From Aliidiomarina iranensis (GTDB taxonomy: Bacteria > Pseudomonadota > Gammaproteobacteria > Enterobacterales > Alteromonadaceae), in NCBI RefSeq assembly GCF_003987135.1, contig NZ_PIPJ01000002.1:1-64000 (forward strand): DNA of 64,000 bases, written 5' to 3'. Below the pieces are notes generated by a model. That model did not search any database. It saw only the letters and a list, made by a program, of their open reading frames with translations, and had not been told where the DNA came from. This document shows, one piece after another, positions 17,909 to 26,198 of this stretch. Positions within the stretch are counted from its first letter, which is position 1. Every line of letters begins with the position of its first letter. The position numbers and the translations under genes were made by a program.

Positions 17909-19203
17909 GGGCCTGAATGCCCGAAGCTAGGCGAATTTTTATCTCCGGAGCCCTTGATTTCGGAATCCGTTGTTCCGGAATTGTTTGCTGCTACACCACT
18001 GGCTTCGGTATCCTTGCCCCGGTGATTCCCACTGTTGGCATTTGCGCCCTCGTTCCGCACCAACATATTAAACAAGATCTGTTCGTACATATCGGTTAAA
18101 TCAATTAAATCGCGATGGCTCACGTTTTCGTTAACCTTGTGAATTGTTGCATTTACCGGCCCGAGTTCGATTACCTGTGCGCCGGTAGGGGCAATAAAGC
18201 GGCCGTCCGAGGTGCCGCCGGCGGTTGAAAACTCTGGCTCGCTTCCGATTACCGTTTTAACCGCAGCGCGGGTAGCACTTACGAGTTCGCCATGATCCGT
18301 TAAGAACGGCAGGCCATTCAGTGCCCAGTTTATTTCATAAGTTAGTTCGTGCTTATCGAGTATGGCTAAAATACGTGATTTTATGGATTCAGCAGTGGAT
18401 TCGGTACTGAATCTAAGGTTAAAGGCAATTTTAACCTTGCCGGGTACAACATTAGTAGCGCCAGTACCGGCCTGAATATCAACGATCTGGAAGCTGGTAG
18501 GCGGAAACGCTTCGTTACCCTCATCCCAAACTTCGGAAGCCAATTCGGCAAGGGCCGGTGCGGCTTGGTGAACTGGGTTGCGCGCTAAATGTGGGTAGGC
18601 TACGTGGCCCTGGATACCTTTTACCGTAAGATGCCCGGTTAAACTGCCACGGCGGCCATATTTCACCACATCGCCGCAGTAATTTGTGCTCGAGGGCTCA
18701 CCCACTAAGCACCAAGTAATCTTTTCGTTACGCTTTTCTAGCGTTTCAATTACCTTTACAGTACCGTTAATAAACGGGCCTTCCTCGTCGCTGGTAATCA
18801 AGAAAGCAAGGCTGCCCGCATGTTCAGGGTAGTTATGCAAAAACCGTTCGGTGGCCACAATCATAGCCGCCAAACTGCCTTTCATATCAGCCGCACCGCG
18901 GCCGTAAAGTACACCTTGTTTATCCACTGGCTGAAAGGGTGGCGTATCCCAATCGTTTTCATCACCCGCGGGAACAACATCAGTGTGGCCGGCAAAACAA
19001 AAAACTGGTCCGCTTTTATTTCGGCGTGCCCACATGTTGGTAGTATCGGCAAATACCATCGACTCGATATCGAAGCCCAAGGGGGCTAAGCGCTCAGCGA
19101 GTAAATGCTGGCATGCTGCATCGTTTGGTGTTACTGAACGGCGGCTAATTAATTCGCGTGCTAAAACAAGCGTTGGGTGATCAACATCATAGGATTTATC
19201 CAC
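17905..19203 (-). CDS. dapE: Succinyl-diaminopimelate desuccinylase DapE
   Basis: DapE removes succinate from N-succinyl-LL-diaminopimelate in the lysine/peptidoglycan pathway. I chose the GTG at 19203 because AGGAG lies seven bases upstream; this gives 432 residues. The M20 metal site AGHTDVVP (H73, D75) and SDEEGP are present. E. coli DapE is 375 residues and ends near the match to [10 protein letters not shown]; here about 50 extra residues follow, rich in Gly, Ser, Asn and Thr, with no visible fold. The gene overlaps yffB by eight bases and the M15 gene by four. Confidence 0.95.
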   Translation of the reverse strand: MDKSYDVDHPTLVLARELISRRSVTPNDAACQHLLAERLAPLGFDIESMVFADTTNMWARRNKSGPVFCFAGHTDVVPAGDENDWDTPPFQPVDKQGVLYGRGAADMKGSLAAMIVATERFLHNYPEHAGSLAFLITSDEEGPFINGTVKVIETLEKRNEKITWCLVGEPSSTNYCGDVVKYGRRGSLTGHLTVKGIQGHVAYPHLARNPVHQAAPALAELASEVWDEGNEAFPPTSFQIVDIQAGTGATNVVPGKVKIAFNLRFSTESTAESIKSRILAILDKHELTYEINWALNGLPFLTDHGELVSATRAAVKTVIGSEPEFSTAGGTSDGRFIAPTGAQVIELGPVNATIHKVNENVSHRDLIDLTDMYEQILFNMLVRNEGANANSGNHRGKDTEASGVAANNSGTTDSEIKGSGDKNSPSFGHSGP

Positions 19204-19546
19204 CGAAACGCTCCTGCCATTCACCTTCATTAAACCCTACAGTTATCTCGCTACCTTTCACCACTATCGGCCGTTTAAGCAGCGTTGGGTTGCTTTGAAT
19301 TAAATGAATAGTGCGGGGCAAAGTGAGCTCGCCCTTGTCGTCATCGGGTAATTGGCGCCACGTAGTACCGCGTTTATTTACCAGAATATCGGCGCCAACT
19401 TGGTTTAACCAATGTTCGATAGTGCTACCGGCTAATGGCGTTGTTTTCAAATCTTCAAATTGATAATTCACATCATGCTCTTTTAGCCACTTGCGTGCTT
19501 TGCGAACGGTATCGCAATTTTTTATACCGAAAACTACTATGCTCAT
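19196..19546 (-). CDS. yffB: ArsC/Spx-like protein YffB
   Basis: A 116-residue thioredoxin-fold protein of the YffB/Spx-MgsR group; [16 protein letters not shown] carries the single cysteine at 11 and RGTTWRQL the conserved arginine region. In E. coli yffB sits directly upstream of dapE, as here. YffB binds glutathione in structural studies, but its role is not known; with no second cysteine a glutathione-dependent thiol reductase is plausible. The ATG at 19546 has GGGA seven bases upstream and is preferred to an earlier TTG. Confidence 0.85.
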   Translation of the reverse strand: MSIVVFGIKNCDTVRKARKWLKEHDVNYQFEDLKTTPLAGSTIEHWLNQVGADILVNKRGTTWRQLPDDDKGELTLPRTIHLIQSNPTLLKRPIVVKGSEITVGFNEGEWQERFGG

Positions 19547-19902
19547 ATTCAATTCCCATTCGTATATAAAAGCTAAAATACAGGCTTACAGTGCCACAGA
19601 AGCGAAAAAAACGGAAGCTCAGCAAAGTAAACTCAACAAGGATACGTAAGCCCCGCAAATCATGCTTTCACAGTTCATAAAATATTTTATAGTGGTGTAT
19701 GCGTTGAATTACCGGTGAGTTACTCAATTCCATCCACTTTTTCTGTGGATAACCTTGTTAATTAGCTGGAGTGAAGTTTCTATATCACTGAAAATAAACA
19801 ATTAAATTGATTGTGCGAGTTTTCATCACATGCTGATTTTTTGATCTTATTTGCTGCTTTGTGCGAATATAGAGGTATATTTGCGAAATAGGTGGATGCT
19901 CC
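19547..19902. other. yffB/yfbV divergent intergenic region
   Basis: This 356-base gap has no gene that I can support. It is AT-rich towards yfbV. It contains one consensus DnaA box on the minus strand (TGTGGATAA, 19744-19752). Promoters for both flanking genes must be here but none is strong enough to call. Confidence 0.4.
19744..19752 (-). promoter_or_regulatory. Consensus DnaA box, isolated
   Basis: Perfect TTATCCACA on the minus strand in the yffB/yfbV gap. It is a single site without neighbours, so it is not an origin; it could titrate DnaA or be chance. Confidence 0.35.
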
Positions 19903-20328
19903 ATGTGGAAAACTTTACAACGCGGGGCTAATTACTTAAAACTTTGGCCCAACCATGCCGTTGTTGGCAACATGCCGGAAAGCAAATTCATTCCGGCTAC
20001 TAAACTAGGGATAAAACTATTGCCGTTTGCGGCTGTGGCTAATTTCTTTGTGCAATTTCAATATTTGGGAGCAGAGTTCCTACCTCAGATTCTAGGCGCA
20101 TCTTTGTTTTTATTGGCCTTGCCAATTCAAGGGTACTATTGGTTAGGTAAACGTGCGCATCAGATATTGCCGCCAGCGCTAAATAGTTGGTATTTCGAAC
20201 TGCAAAACAAATTAAATGCAGCGGGCGAGGATATTCGTTTGCCCGGGCATCGCAAAGGGCCGTGTTATGTGGATTTGGCGCGGGTGTTACGGAAGGCCTT
20301 GGCGGTATTGCCACCCGAGGAGCAATAA
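19903..20328 (+). CDS. yfbV: YfbV/UPF0208 membrane protein
   Basis: A 141-residue protein matching UPF0208 (YfbV): an N-terminal RGANYLKLWP segment, two membrane helices at about 34-53 and 59-78, the WLGKRAHQILPPAL block and a soluble C-terminal tail. In E. coli YfbV helps insulate the Ter macrodomain of the chromosome. The start is an ATG 14 bases after GAGG. It is convergent with xthA, with only T-rich sequence between. Confidence 0.85.
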   Translation: MWKTLQRGANYLKLWPNHAVVGNMPESKFIPATKLGIKLLPFAAVANFFVQFQYLGAEFLPQILGASLFLLALPIQGYYWLGKRAHQILPPALNSWYFELQNKLNAAGEDIRLPGHRKGPCYVDLARVLRKALAVLPPEEQ

Positions 20329-20365
20329 CGCCAAAGCCAGTTGTTTTTTTCTAGTTTTTTGTACT

Positions 20366-21178
20366 TTATTCTACTTTGAAGGTGCTCCAAATCGGTGCAT
20401 GATCTGAGGGTTTTTCAATGCCGCGCAGTTCATAATCGATGCCGGTATCGATACAGCGATTCGCGAGGTTCTTAGTAGCAAGAATTAAATCGATACGCAG
20501 GCCCCGGTTATCATCAAACCCGCGAGAGCGGTAATCAAACCAACTAAATTGATCATCGCGTTCTGGATGTTCAGCGCGATAGGTATCGGTGAAACCCCAA
20601 TCCATTAGGCGCTGCATCCATTCCCGTTCTTCAGGCAAAAAGCTACATTTGCCCGTTTTCAACCAGCGTTTACGATTCGCTTCGCCAATACCAATATCTA
20701 AATCAGTAGATGAGATATTCACATCACCCATCAAAATTAATGGTTGCTCTGGCGATTGAGTTGTTTCTAAGTAGTGCATTAAATCCTGATAGAATTTTTC
20801 TTTCGCTGGGAACTTCAGCGGGTGATCACGCGATTCGCCCTGTGGGAAATAGCCATTCATTACGCGTATTTTTTCGCCATTCGCGCTGGTTACTGTTGCC
20901 ATAATCATGCGGCGCTGAGCATCTTCCGCATCACCGGGCCAGCCATAACATACATCTTCGAAGGGCAGTTTAGTTAATAATGCCACGCCGTAATGGCCTT
21001 TTTGGCCGAAATAAAGCACTTGATAACCCATGGCTTCCACATCAGCGAGCGGAAATTGATCATCGTGTACCTTGGTTTCTTGCAGGCCGATAACATCAGG
21101 CTGATGTTTATCAATAAGCGCCTGAAGTTGATGTAAGCGTGCGCGAATTCCGTTGATATTAAAACTTATGAATTTCAT
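20366..21178 (-). CDS. xthA: Exonuclease III
   Basis: Exonuclease III is the main AP endonuclease and 3'-5' exonuclease of base-excision repair. The 270 residues match E. coli (268). [15 protein letters not shown] opens the protein with metal-binding asparagine, LQETKV holds the catalytic glutamate near 34, MGDVNIS the Asp/Asn pair, and PSDHAPIW the terminal Asp-His. The frame is open 47 codons further upstream, but the ATG at 21178 gives the family N-terminus. The gap 21179-21445 to the patatin gene holds no gene I can support. Confidence 0.97.
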   Translation of the reverse strand: MKFISFNINGIRARLHQLQALIDKHQPDVIGLQETKVHDDQFPLADVEAMGYQVLYFGQKGHYGVALLTKLPFEDVCYGWPGDAEDAQRRMIMATVTSANGEKIRVMNGYFPQGESRDHPLKFPAKEKFYQDLMHYLETTQSPEQPLILMGDVNISSTDLDIGIGEANRKRWLKTGKCSFLPEEREWMQRLMDWGFTDTYRAEHPERDDQFSWFDYRSRGFDDNRGLRIDLILATKNLANRCIDTGIDYELRGIEKPSDHAPIWSTFKVE

Positions 21179-21445
21179 AAAATTATTCTTTTTAGTGTTG
21201 ATGTTTAAGAATAAACATTCTGGGTTTAGGGTTCGATGTAAGAAATTTAGTAACGAAAGAATACCATTGCCGAACAAATGTTGCAGTAGCGATGGCAACT
21301 GTACTTCAAAATCATGCAAGGTATACTAAGCGCTATCTCTTTTTCGAGATTCTTTTTTGCATTCGGTGGTGCATTTGCTAGTGCATTCGTTCATGTTTTT
21401 TAGTGCAGTGGTAAACAAACACGTTAACTAGGATTGATAGCGTTC

Positions 21446-22510
21446 ATGATGAAATGGGCAGAAGTAAAGGCAGGTGCAAGGGCGCTTGCGCACATTCGTG
21501 AAAATGGGTTGCAGGCGAATGATGTGAGCACCTTGCTGGGAGCATCAGGCGGGCCGAAGTGGTTTGTTTTGCAGGGCTTGGATAACTTTTTATTTGCTGA
21601 TTTTTTTGCCGATCGGCAGCAACCACTTAACCTTTTGGGTACATCTGCTGGCGGTTGGCGCTTTGCCAGCTTGGGCAGGAAAAATGCAGCCGAAGCGAGC
21701 GCACTATTCAGTAAGCTTTATCGCGCTACCGTTTATTCCGAAAAACCCGATATTCGAGAAATTACTGATAAAGCCATTGATTTACTGCATGAATATGTGC
21801 CCGATTCCGCGGTTGCTGAAATTTTACAGCAAGATACTTTTCGCCATCATATGATTGCGGTGCGGTGTAAAGGCTTAAACGCAGCAAATGGCCGCTTGGG
21901 GCAGGGCCTTGGTTTACTGAAAGCCGCTGGGTTAAACGCGATTTCCAGAAAAACACTGGGAAGCAGTTATGAAAGAGTGATTTTTCATCACCCGAAAGCA
22001 AACCCTATTATGGGAAAAGAATGGCGGGATTTACCAACATTGCATGTGCCCTTGAGTGAGGAAAACTTTCGGCAAGCGCTATTGGCTACTGGTTCGATAC
22101 CGCTCGTTCTCGATGGTGTGCGCGATATCCCAGGAGCGCCTCCGGGTGTTTATCGAGATGGCGGTGTTACGGATTACCATTTTGATGTGCCGCTCGATGA
22201 TCAAGAGGGCCTAGTGCTGTATCCACATTTTCAGCGCGAAGTGATACCGGGCTGGTTTGATAAAAATACCAAGCGGCGAACTACGGGGGCGCATTGGCCA
22301 AATGCGGTGCTGATTACACCAAGCCAAGCTTTTATTGATGCCCTACCTTACGGCAAAATTCCCGATCGTCATGATTTTGCCGATCTTGATGTTCCTGCGC
22401 GGCAAAAATTTTGGCAACAGGCCACGGATGCTGGCTATCGTTTGGCCGAGGAGGTTGCTGAGAGCATCGTAACGGGGCGGATTAAACATGATGCAGTGCT
22501 CTGGAAATGA
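21446..22510 (+). CDS. Patatin-like phospholipase family protein
   Basis: A 354-residue protein with patatin hallmarks: a glycine-rich oxyanion loop GASGGPKW at residues 32-39, the nucleophile elbow GTSAG with serine 67, and the catalytic aspartate in DGGVTDYHFD. Patatins are Ser-Asp dyad lipid acyl hydrolases. No signal peptide is visible, so it should be cytoplasmic or membrane-associated. I start at the first of two ATGs (21446), 12 bases after GGA; a TTG four codons earlier is possible. It stands alone; the substrate is unknown. Confidence 0.82.
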   Translation: MMKWAEVKAGARALAHIRENGLQANDVSTLLGASGGPKWFVLQGLDNFLFADFFADRQQPLNLLGTSAGGWRFASLGRKNAAEASALFSKLYRATVYSEKPDIREITDKAIDLLHEYVPDSAVAEILQQDTFRHHMIAVRCKGLNAANGRLGQGLGLLKAAGLNAISRKTLGSSYERVIFHHPKANPIMGKEWRDLPTLHVPLSEENFRQALLATGSIPLVLDGVRDIPGAPPGVYRDGGVTDYHFDVPLDDQEGLVLYPHFQREVIPGWFDKNTKRRTTGAHWPNAVLITPSQAFIDALPYGKIPDRHDFADLDVPARQKFWQQATDAGYRLAEEVAESIVTGRIKHDAVLWK

Positions 22511-22667
22511 TTGAAATCGCGTTGCTGAGCTTATGAATATCGAAATTTAAACGAGTAACGCACTTGAAAAAAAGTAAAGGTGCATGAGCAAACTGGACTT
22601 TTAGTTTATTTGCTCTACGCTAAAAAGGTACTTAAAAGCAATTAGTTAAACTTACGTTAGTATTAAC

Positions 22668-22725
22668 ATAAAGTTTTTACGAGTATAAAGTTTTTGCAAT
22701 AAAAAGTTTTAGAAACATAAAGTTG
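22668..22725 (+). repeat. Degenerate AT-rich tandem repeat upstream of DUF3185 gene
   Basis: Four related units of the type ATAAAGTTTTT recur with their G at 22673, 22690, 22706 and 22722, a 16-17 base period. The 22511-22773 gap is otherwise AT-rich and without a gene. Confidence 0.5.
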
Positions 22726-22773
22726 CTAGTTCGATAAAAAGAAAAGTTCTTAGAACTCAAAGGAGAAGTGTTC

Positions 22774-22980
22774 ATGAATAAATTTGTATCACTCGCTATT
22801 TTAGTTGCTGGCTTAATCATTTTATATTTCGGATGGCAGGAGCGTGAATCAGCGCTAGGCCAAGCTTCAGAGGCAATTACCGGGCAACCAACCGATAATG
22901 CACTCTGGTTTTTAATCATCGGCGCGGTGCTCACTATTGTAGGGATTGGCGGTGTGCTTACCGGTTTGAAGAAAAACTAA
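22774..22980 (+). CDS. DUF3185 small membrane protein
   Basis: A 68-residue protein with two membrane helices (about residues 3-20 and 46-64) separated by a polar stretch ESALGQASEAITGQPTD, the DUF3185 pattern. AGGAG eight bases before the ATG at 22774 is a strong ribosome binding site. The gene is monocistronic, between a repeat-rich leader and a strong terminator, an arrangement common for stress-induced small membrane proteins, though no function is known. Confidence 0.8.
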   Translation: MNKFVSLAILVAGLIILYFGWQERESALGQASEAITGQPTDNALWFLIIGAVLTIVGIGGVLTGLKKN

Positions 22981-23005
22981 CCAAAGCAATTTTTAGGATC
23001 TGTGA

Positions 23006-23042
23006 TTAGCGCCATGATTTGTTATCATGGCGCTAATTTTTT
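23006..23042 (+). terminator. Rho-independent terminator after DUF3185 gene
   Basis: A 13-base perfect stem TTAGCGCCATGAT / ATCATGGCGCTAA (23006-23018, 23024-23036) with a five-base loop and a run of six T. Confidence 0.92.
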
Positions 23043-23066
23043 GGGCGTTCGAAAGTGAGAGATTAT

Positions 23067-23939
23067 ATGGCGGGAACGGGAAGTAAAAGCGCAGCGCAGA
23101 ATGGTTTTCAAAGCACAGCGAATTACATTGTATCGAACGAATTAGCCTTGGCGGTGAATGCGGCGGTTACTTTGCAGAAGCCGTTATTGATCAAAGGTGA
23201 GCCGGGTACGGGGAAAACCCGCTTGGCGGAAGAGTTGGCAGCCGCGCTGGATACCAACCTTCTACGTTGGCACATAAAATCAACGACGAAGGCGCAACAA
23301 GGCCTTTATGAATATGATGCGGTTTCGCGCTTACGTGATAGCCAGTTAGGCAGCGAGAAAGTGCATGATATTAGTAATTACATTAAACCGGGCAAGCTAT
23401 GGTTAGCCTTCAGTGCTGAAAAACGGCCGGTGCTATTAATTGATGAGATTGATAAGGCGGATATTGAATTTCCCAATGATTTGTTGCACGAACTCGATCA
23501 AATGGAGTTTCATGTTTATGAAACCGGTGAGCAAATAAAGGCTAAGCAACGGCCCATCGTTATTATCACTTCGAACAATGAAAAAGAGCTCCCCGATGCA
23601 TTCTTACGCCGCTGTTTCTTTCACTACATTCGATTCCCTGATGCCGAAACACTTGCCGCGATTGTGGCGGTACACTTCCCAAATATCCAGAAACAACTTT
23701 TAGCAACCGCGCTAGAAGTATTTTTTGATTTACGGCAAGTGCCAAACCTGAAAAAGAAACCATCAACCTCAGAATTACTCGATTGGTTAAAGCTTTTATT
23801 GGCTGAAGATATTAGCCCTAGCGATTTAACTAAATCTGATGGCGGCTTAATGCCGATGTTTGGTGCGTTGCTGAAAAATGAACAGGATGTTGAGTTAATA
23901 GAAAAGCTTGCGTTTATGTCACGTCGGGGCGCACGCTAA
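23067..23939 (+). CDS. MoxR-family AAA+ ATPase
   Basis: A 290-residue AAA+ ATPase with Walker A GEPGTGKT at 44-51, Walker B LLIDEIDKAD near 123-132 and sensor 1 ITSNNEKELPDAF. MoxR ATPases act with von Willebrand factor A (VWA) partners as chaperones for metal-cofactor insertion or complex assembly. The gene for such a partner follows after five bases. The ATG at 23067 is taken as the start, shortly after GAGAG. Confidence 0.9.
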   Translation: MAGTGSKSAAQNGFQSTANYIVSNELALAVNAAVTLQKPLLIKGEPGTGKTRLAEELAAALDTNLLRWHIKSTTKAQQGLYEYDAVSRLRDSQLGSEKVHDISNYIKPGKLWLAFSAEKRPVLLIDEIDKADIEFPNDLLHELDQMEFHVYETGEQIKAKQRPIVIITSNNEKELPDAFLRRCFFHYIRFPDAETLAAIVAVHFPNIQKQLLATALEVFFDLRQVPNLKKKPSTSELLDWLKLLLAEDISPSDLTKSDGGLMPMFGALLKNEQDVELIEKLAFMSRRGAR

Positions 23940-23944
23940 ATTTT

Positions 23945-25111
23945 ATGCTTATTGAATTTTTCTTTCGGCTGCGGGCGCATGGTTTAAAGGTAAGCATTAC
24001 GGAACTTTTAGATTTACTGAATGCCCTCGAGCAACAGGTTATCTTTGCTAATATCGACGATTTCTATTCACTTTCACGCATGGTGTTAGTGAAAGATGAA
24101 AGCCAATACGATCGCTTTGACCGTGCGTTTGCTGAATATTTCGAAGGGGTGAATGAGGTGGATATTGCCGCCTCAATCCCGCAAGAATGGTTAGAGAAAA
24201 GTTTGCAGCGTCAATTAAGTGCTGAAGATAAAGAAAAACTAAAAGCACTGGGTGGTTTGGATGAGCTTTTAAAGCAGTTCAATGAGCGCTTGGCTGAGCA
24301 ACAAAAACGGCATGCAGGTGGCAATAAATGGATTGGCACTGGTGGCACTTCGCCTTTTGGTGCCTATGGCTATAATCCAGAAGGTATTCGAATCGGCCAA
24401 GAGGGCAGCAATGCCCGCCGTGCTGTGAAGGTTTGGGATAAGCGCGAGTTTGCTGATTTAGATACCGATGCGGAACTGAGTAATCGAAATATCAAATTAG
24501 CTTTAAGGAAGCTCCGGAAATTCGCGCGCACAGGGGCAGCAGATGAACTTGATTTGGCTGCAACCATTCGTGCCACGGGCAAAAAAGGGATGCTTGATTG
24601 GCAATGGCAGCAAGAGCGCCACAATGCCGTGAAAGTGCTCATTCTGTTTGATGTGGGTGGCTCAATGGATGATTACATCTATGAATGCCAGCAGTTATTT
24701 GCAGCGGTACGCTCGGAGTTTAAACACCTCGAATTCTTTTACTTTCATAACTGTGTGTACGAGGGATTATGGAAGAGCAATCAACGTCGCTTCAAAGAAC
24801 AAACACCACTTTTAGAAGTACTCAATAAGTATGGCAGTGATTACAAGTTGTTCTTCGTTGGCGATGCCACCATGGGGCCTTATGAAATTGCTTACCCGGG
24901 TGGCAGTGTTGAACATTGGAATGAAGAGCCGGGGCAGGTGTGGATGCAGCGCTTATTAAACCACTACCCAAAAGCGGTGTGGCTAAACCCACAACCACAA
25001 GAGCGCTGGGATTATTATCATTCCATTCATATGATGCGCGATATTATGCAGGGCCGAATGTATCCGCTCACCCTTGCCGGCATTGGCGATGCAATTCAAA
25101 GCTTGCGCTAG
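23945..25111 (+). CDS. VWA-domain protein, CoxE-like, partner of MoxR ATPase
   Basis: A 388-residue protein with an N-terminal helical domain (about 1-110), a glycine-rich middle (GGNKWIGTGGTSPFG) and a C-terminal VWA domain starting near 228. The MIDAS motif DVGGSMD (residues 236-242) is intact in the form DxGxS. Proteins of this type (COG3825) pair with MoxR ATPases; CoxE in carboxydotrophs helps activate the CO dehydrogenase metal site. No obvious metalloenzyme client is adjacent here, so the client is unknown. Cytoplasmic. Confidence 0.88.
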   Translation: MLIEFFFRLRAHGLKVSITELLDLLNALEQQVIFANIDDFYSLSRMVLVKDESQYDRFDRAFAEYFEGVNEVDIAASIPQEWLEKSLQRQLSAEDKEKLKALGGLDELLKQFNERLAEQQKRHAGGNKWIGTGGTSPFGAYGYNPEGIRIGQEGSNARRAVKVWDKREFADLDTDAELSNRNIKLALRKLRKFARTGAADELDLAATIRATGKKGMLDWQWQQERHNAVKVLILFDVGGSMDDYIYECQQLFAAVRSEFKHLEFFYFHNCVYEGLWKSNQRRFKEQTPLLEVLNKYGSDYKLFFVGDATMGPYEIAYPGGSVEHWNEEPGQVWMQRLLNHYPKAVWLNPQPQERWDYYHSIHMMRDIMQGRMYPLTLAGIGDAIQSLR

Positions 25112-25129
25112 ATAAAGCCTATATCCCTA

Positions 25130-25942
25130 TCATTCATCACTACTAATTAGCTCTATCGCTTGCTGCAGGCGAGCAGGCGAGAATTCGCCTACATGAGTAT
25201 CAATAAGCATGCCTTCGGCGTTGAAAAACAAAGTAGTGGGAAGGGCAAAAGAGCCTATTTCGTTACTCAAGCGATTATTATGATCAAGCAACATATCCGT
25301 GAGATTTAGGTTTTGCTCAGCAACAAAATCTAACACTTGCTGCTTGGTATCACCCTGATTCACAGTAACAATGGCAACATCAGGCCATTTTGCTTGCGCA
25401 TCTTCAAGTAGCGGCATTTCTCGAACACAAGGCGGGCACCAAGTGGCCCATAGATTCACAACCATAGGTTGGCCCAAGTACTCACGGTTTAAATAGGCGG
25501 TGCGGTCGTCTAAAGTTTGTACTTGTACGTTGGGAACAAAAAGTTCGCCGCCATATTTATGCTGGTAATAACCATTCATTGCTGTATAAGCAATAGCGCC
25601 GGATACACACGCGATAGTAAGAGGTTGCCAAATTTTTCGATTGCGGCTTATTTCCCACACCGCCATCAGAATTGACCCCACAACGCCTGCCCAAAGGTCG
25701 AAACCACCATCACGAATATTGATAATTTGCCAGGGTGCTTCAGCGTATAATTCAAAGTAACGAACAATAAAGCTGATACGAGCAACAAGAATGCCTACCG
25801 CTAAAACGTGAAAAACAGAATCAGAAATAGCCACTTTGTATTTTTTACTTACCAACCACGCCATAAGCATGGTTACCACCACTGCCAAAACAAATATAAA
25901 CTGCAGCATACCCATGGCAAACGGGCCAAATGAAACCGACAT
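25130..25942 (-). CDS. Lgt-like membrane domain fused to TlpA-type thioredoxin
   Basis: This 270-residue protein has about 120 N-terminal residues with four hydrophobic segments, including ARISFIVRYFELY and RDGGFDLWAGVVG, which resemble prolipoprotein diacylglyceryl transferase (Lgt). A C-terminal TlpA/ResA thioredoxin domain (about 138-268) has WCPPC (C169, C172) and cis-proline FALPTT. The redox domain should face the periplasm and may reduce disulfides, for example for cytochrome assembly. The Lgt-like part is too short for the full enzyme and probably anchors or redirects it. It is convergent with the VWA gene and divergent from cydA. Confidence 0.8.
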   Translation of the reverse strand: MSVSFGPFAMGMLQFIFVLAVVVTMLMAWLVSKKYKVAISDSVFHVLAVGILVARISFIVRYFELYAEAPWQIINIRDGGFDLWAGVVGSILMAVWEISRNRKIWQPLTIACVSGAIAYTAMNGYYQHKYGGELFVPNVQVQTLDDRTAYLNREYLGQPMVVNLWATWCPPCVREMPLLEDAQAKWPDVAIVTVNQGDTKQQVLDFVAEQNLNLTDMLLDHNNRLSNEIGSFALPTTLFFNAEGMLIDTHVGEFSPARLQQAIELISSDE

Positions 25943-26065
25943 AATCTAATCTACCTTGCGTTAATCTTCGTAGTGAATGTAGGTATGTTGCCACCAAACT
26001 TGATCTAGCTCAATGTTCTGGTGAATGTAGTATTTTCTTGCCAACAAAAGGAGCGTAAACTGAAT

Positions 26066-26101
26066 ATTAGCATGTGCTAATTAGATTAAGGTGTGCTAAT
26101 T
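26066..26101. promoter_or_regulatory. Palindrome with extra half-site upstream of cydA
   Basis: ATTAGCA-TG-TGCTAAT (26066-26081) is a perfect 7-2-7 inverted repeat, and TGTGCTAATT recurs at 26092-26101, 19 bases after its first copy at 26073. It lies about 100-130 bases before cydA and looks like an operator for a dimeric regulator; which one is unknown. Confidence 0.5.
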
Positions 26102-26198
26102 TGCCACGGCTTGCAAAACTTTTAAAGCTATCAATTGAGCGTATACTTTTATATGAAATCTTGGTTGATAGATAATTGCTGTAACGAGGAGCTCTACC

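Noticed and set aside
26066-26081. CIRCE heat-shock element upstream of cydA
   Set aside because: CIRCE is TTAGCACTC-N9-GAGTGCTAA; here the arms are 7 bases with a 2-base spacer.
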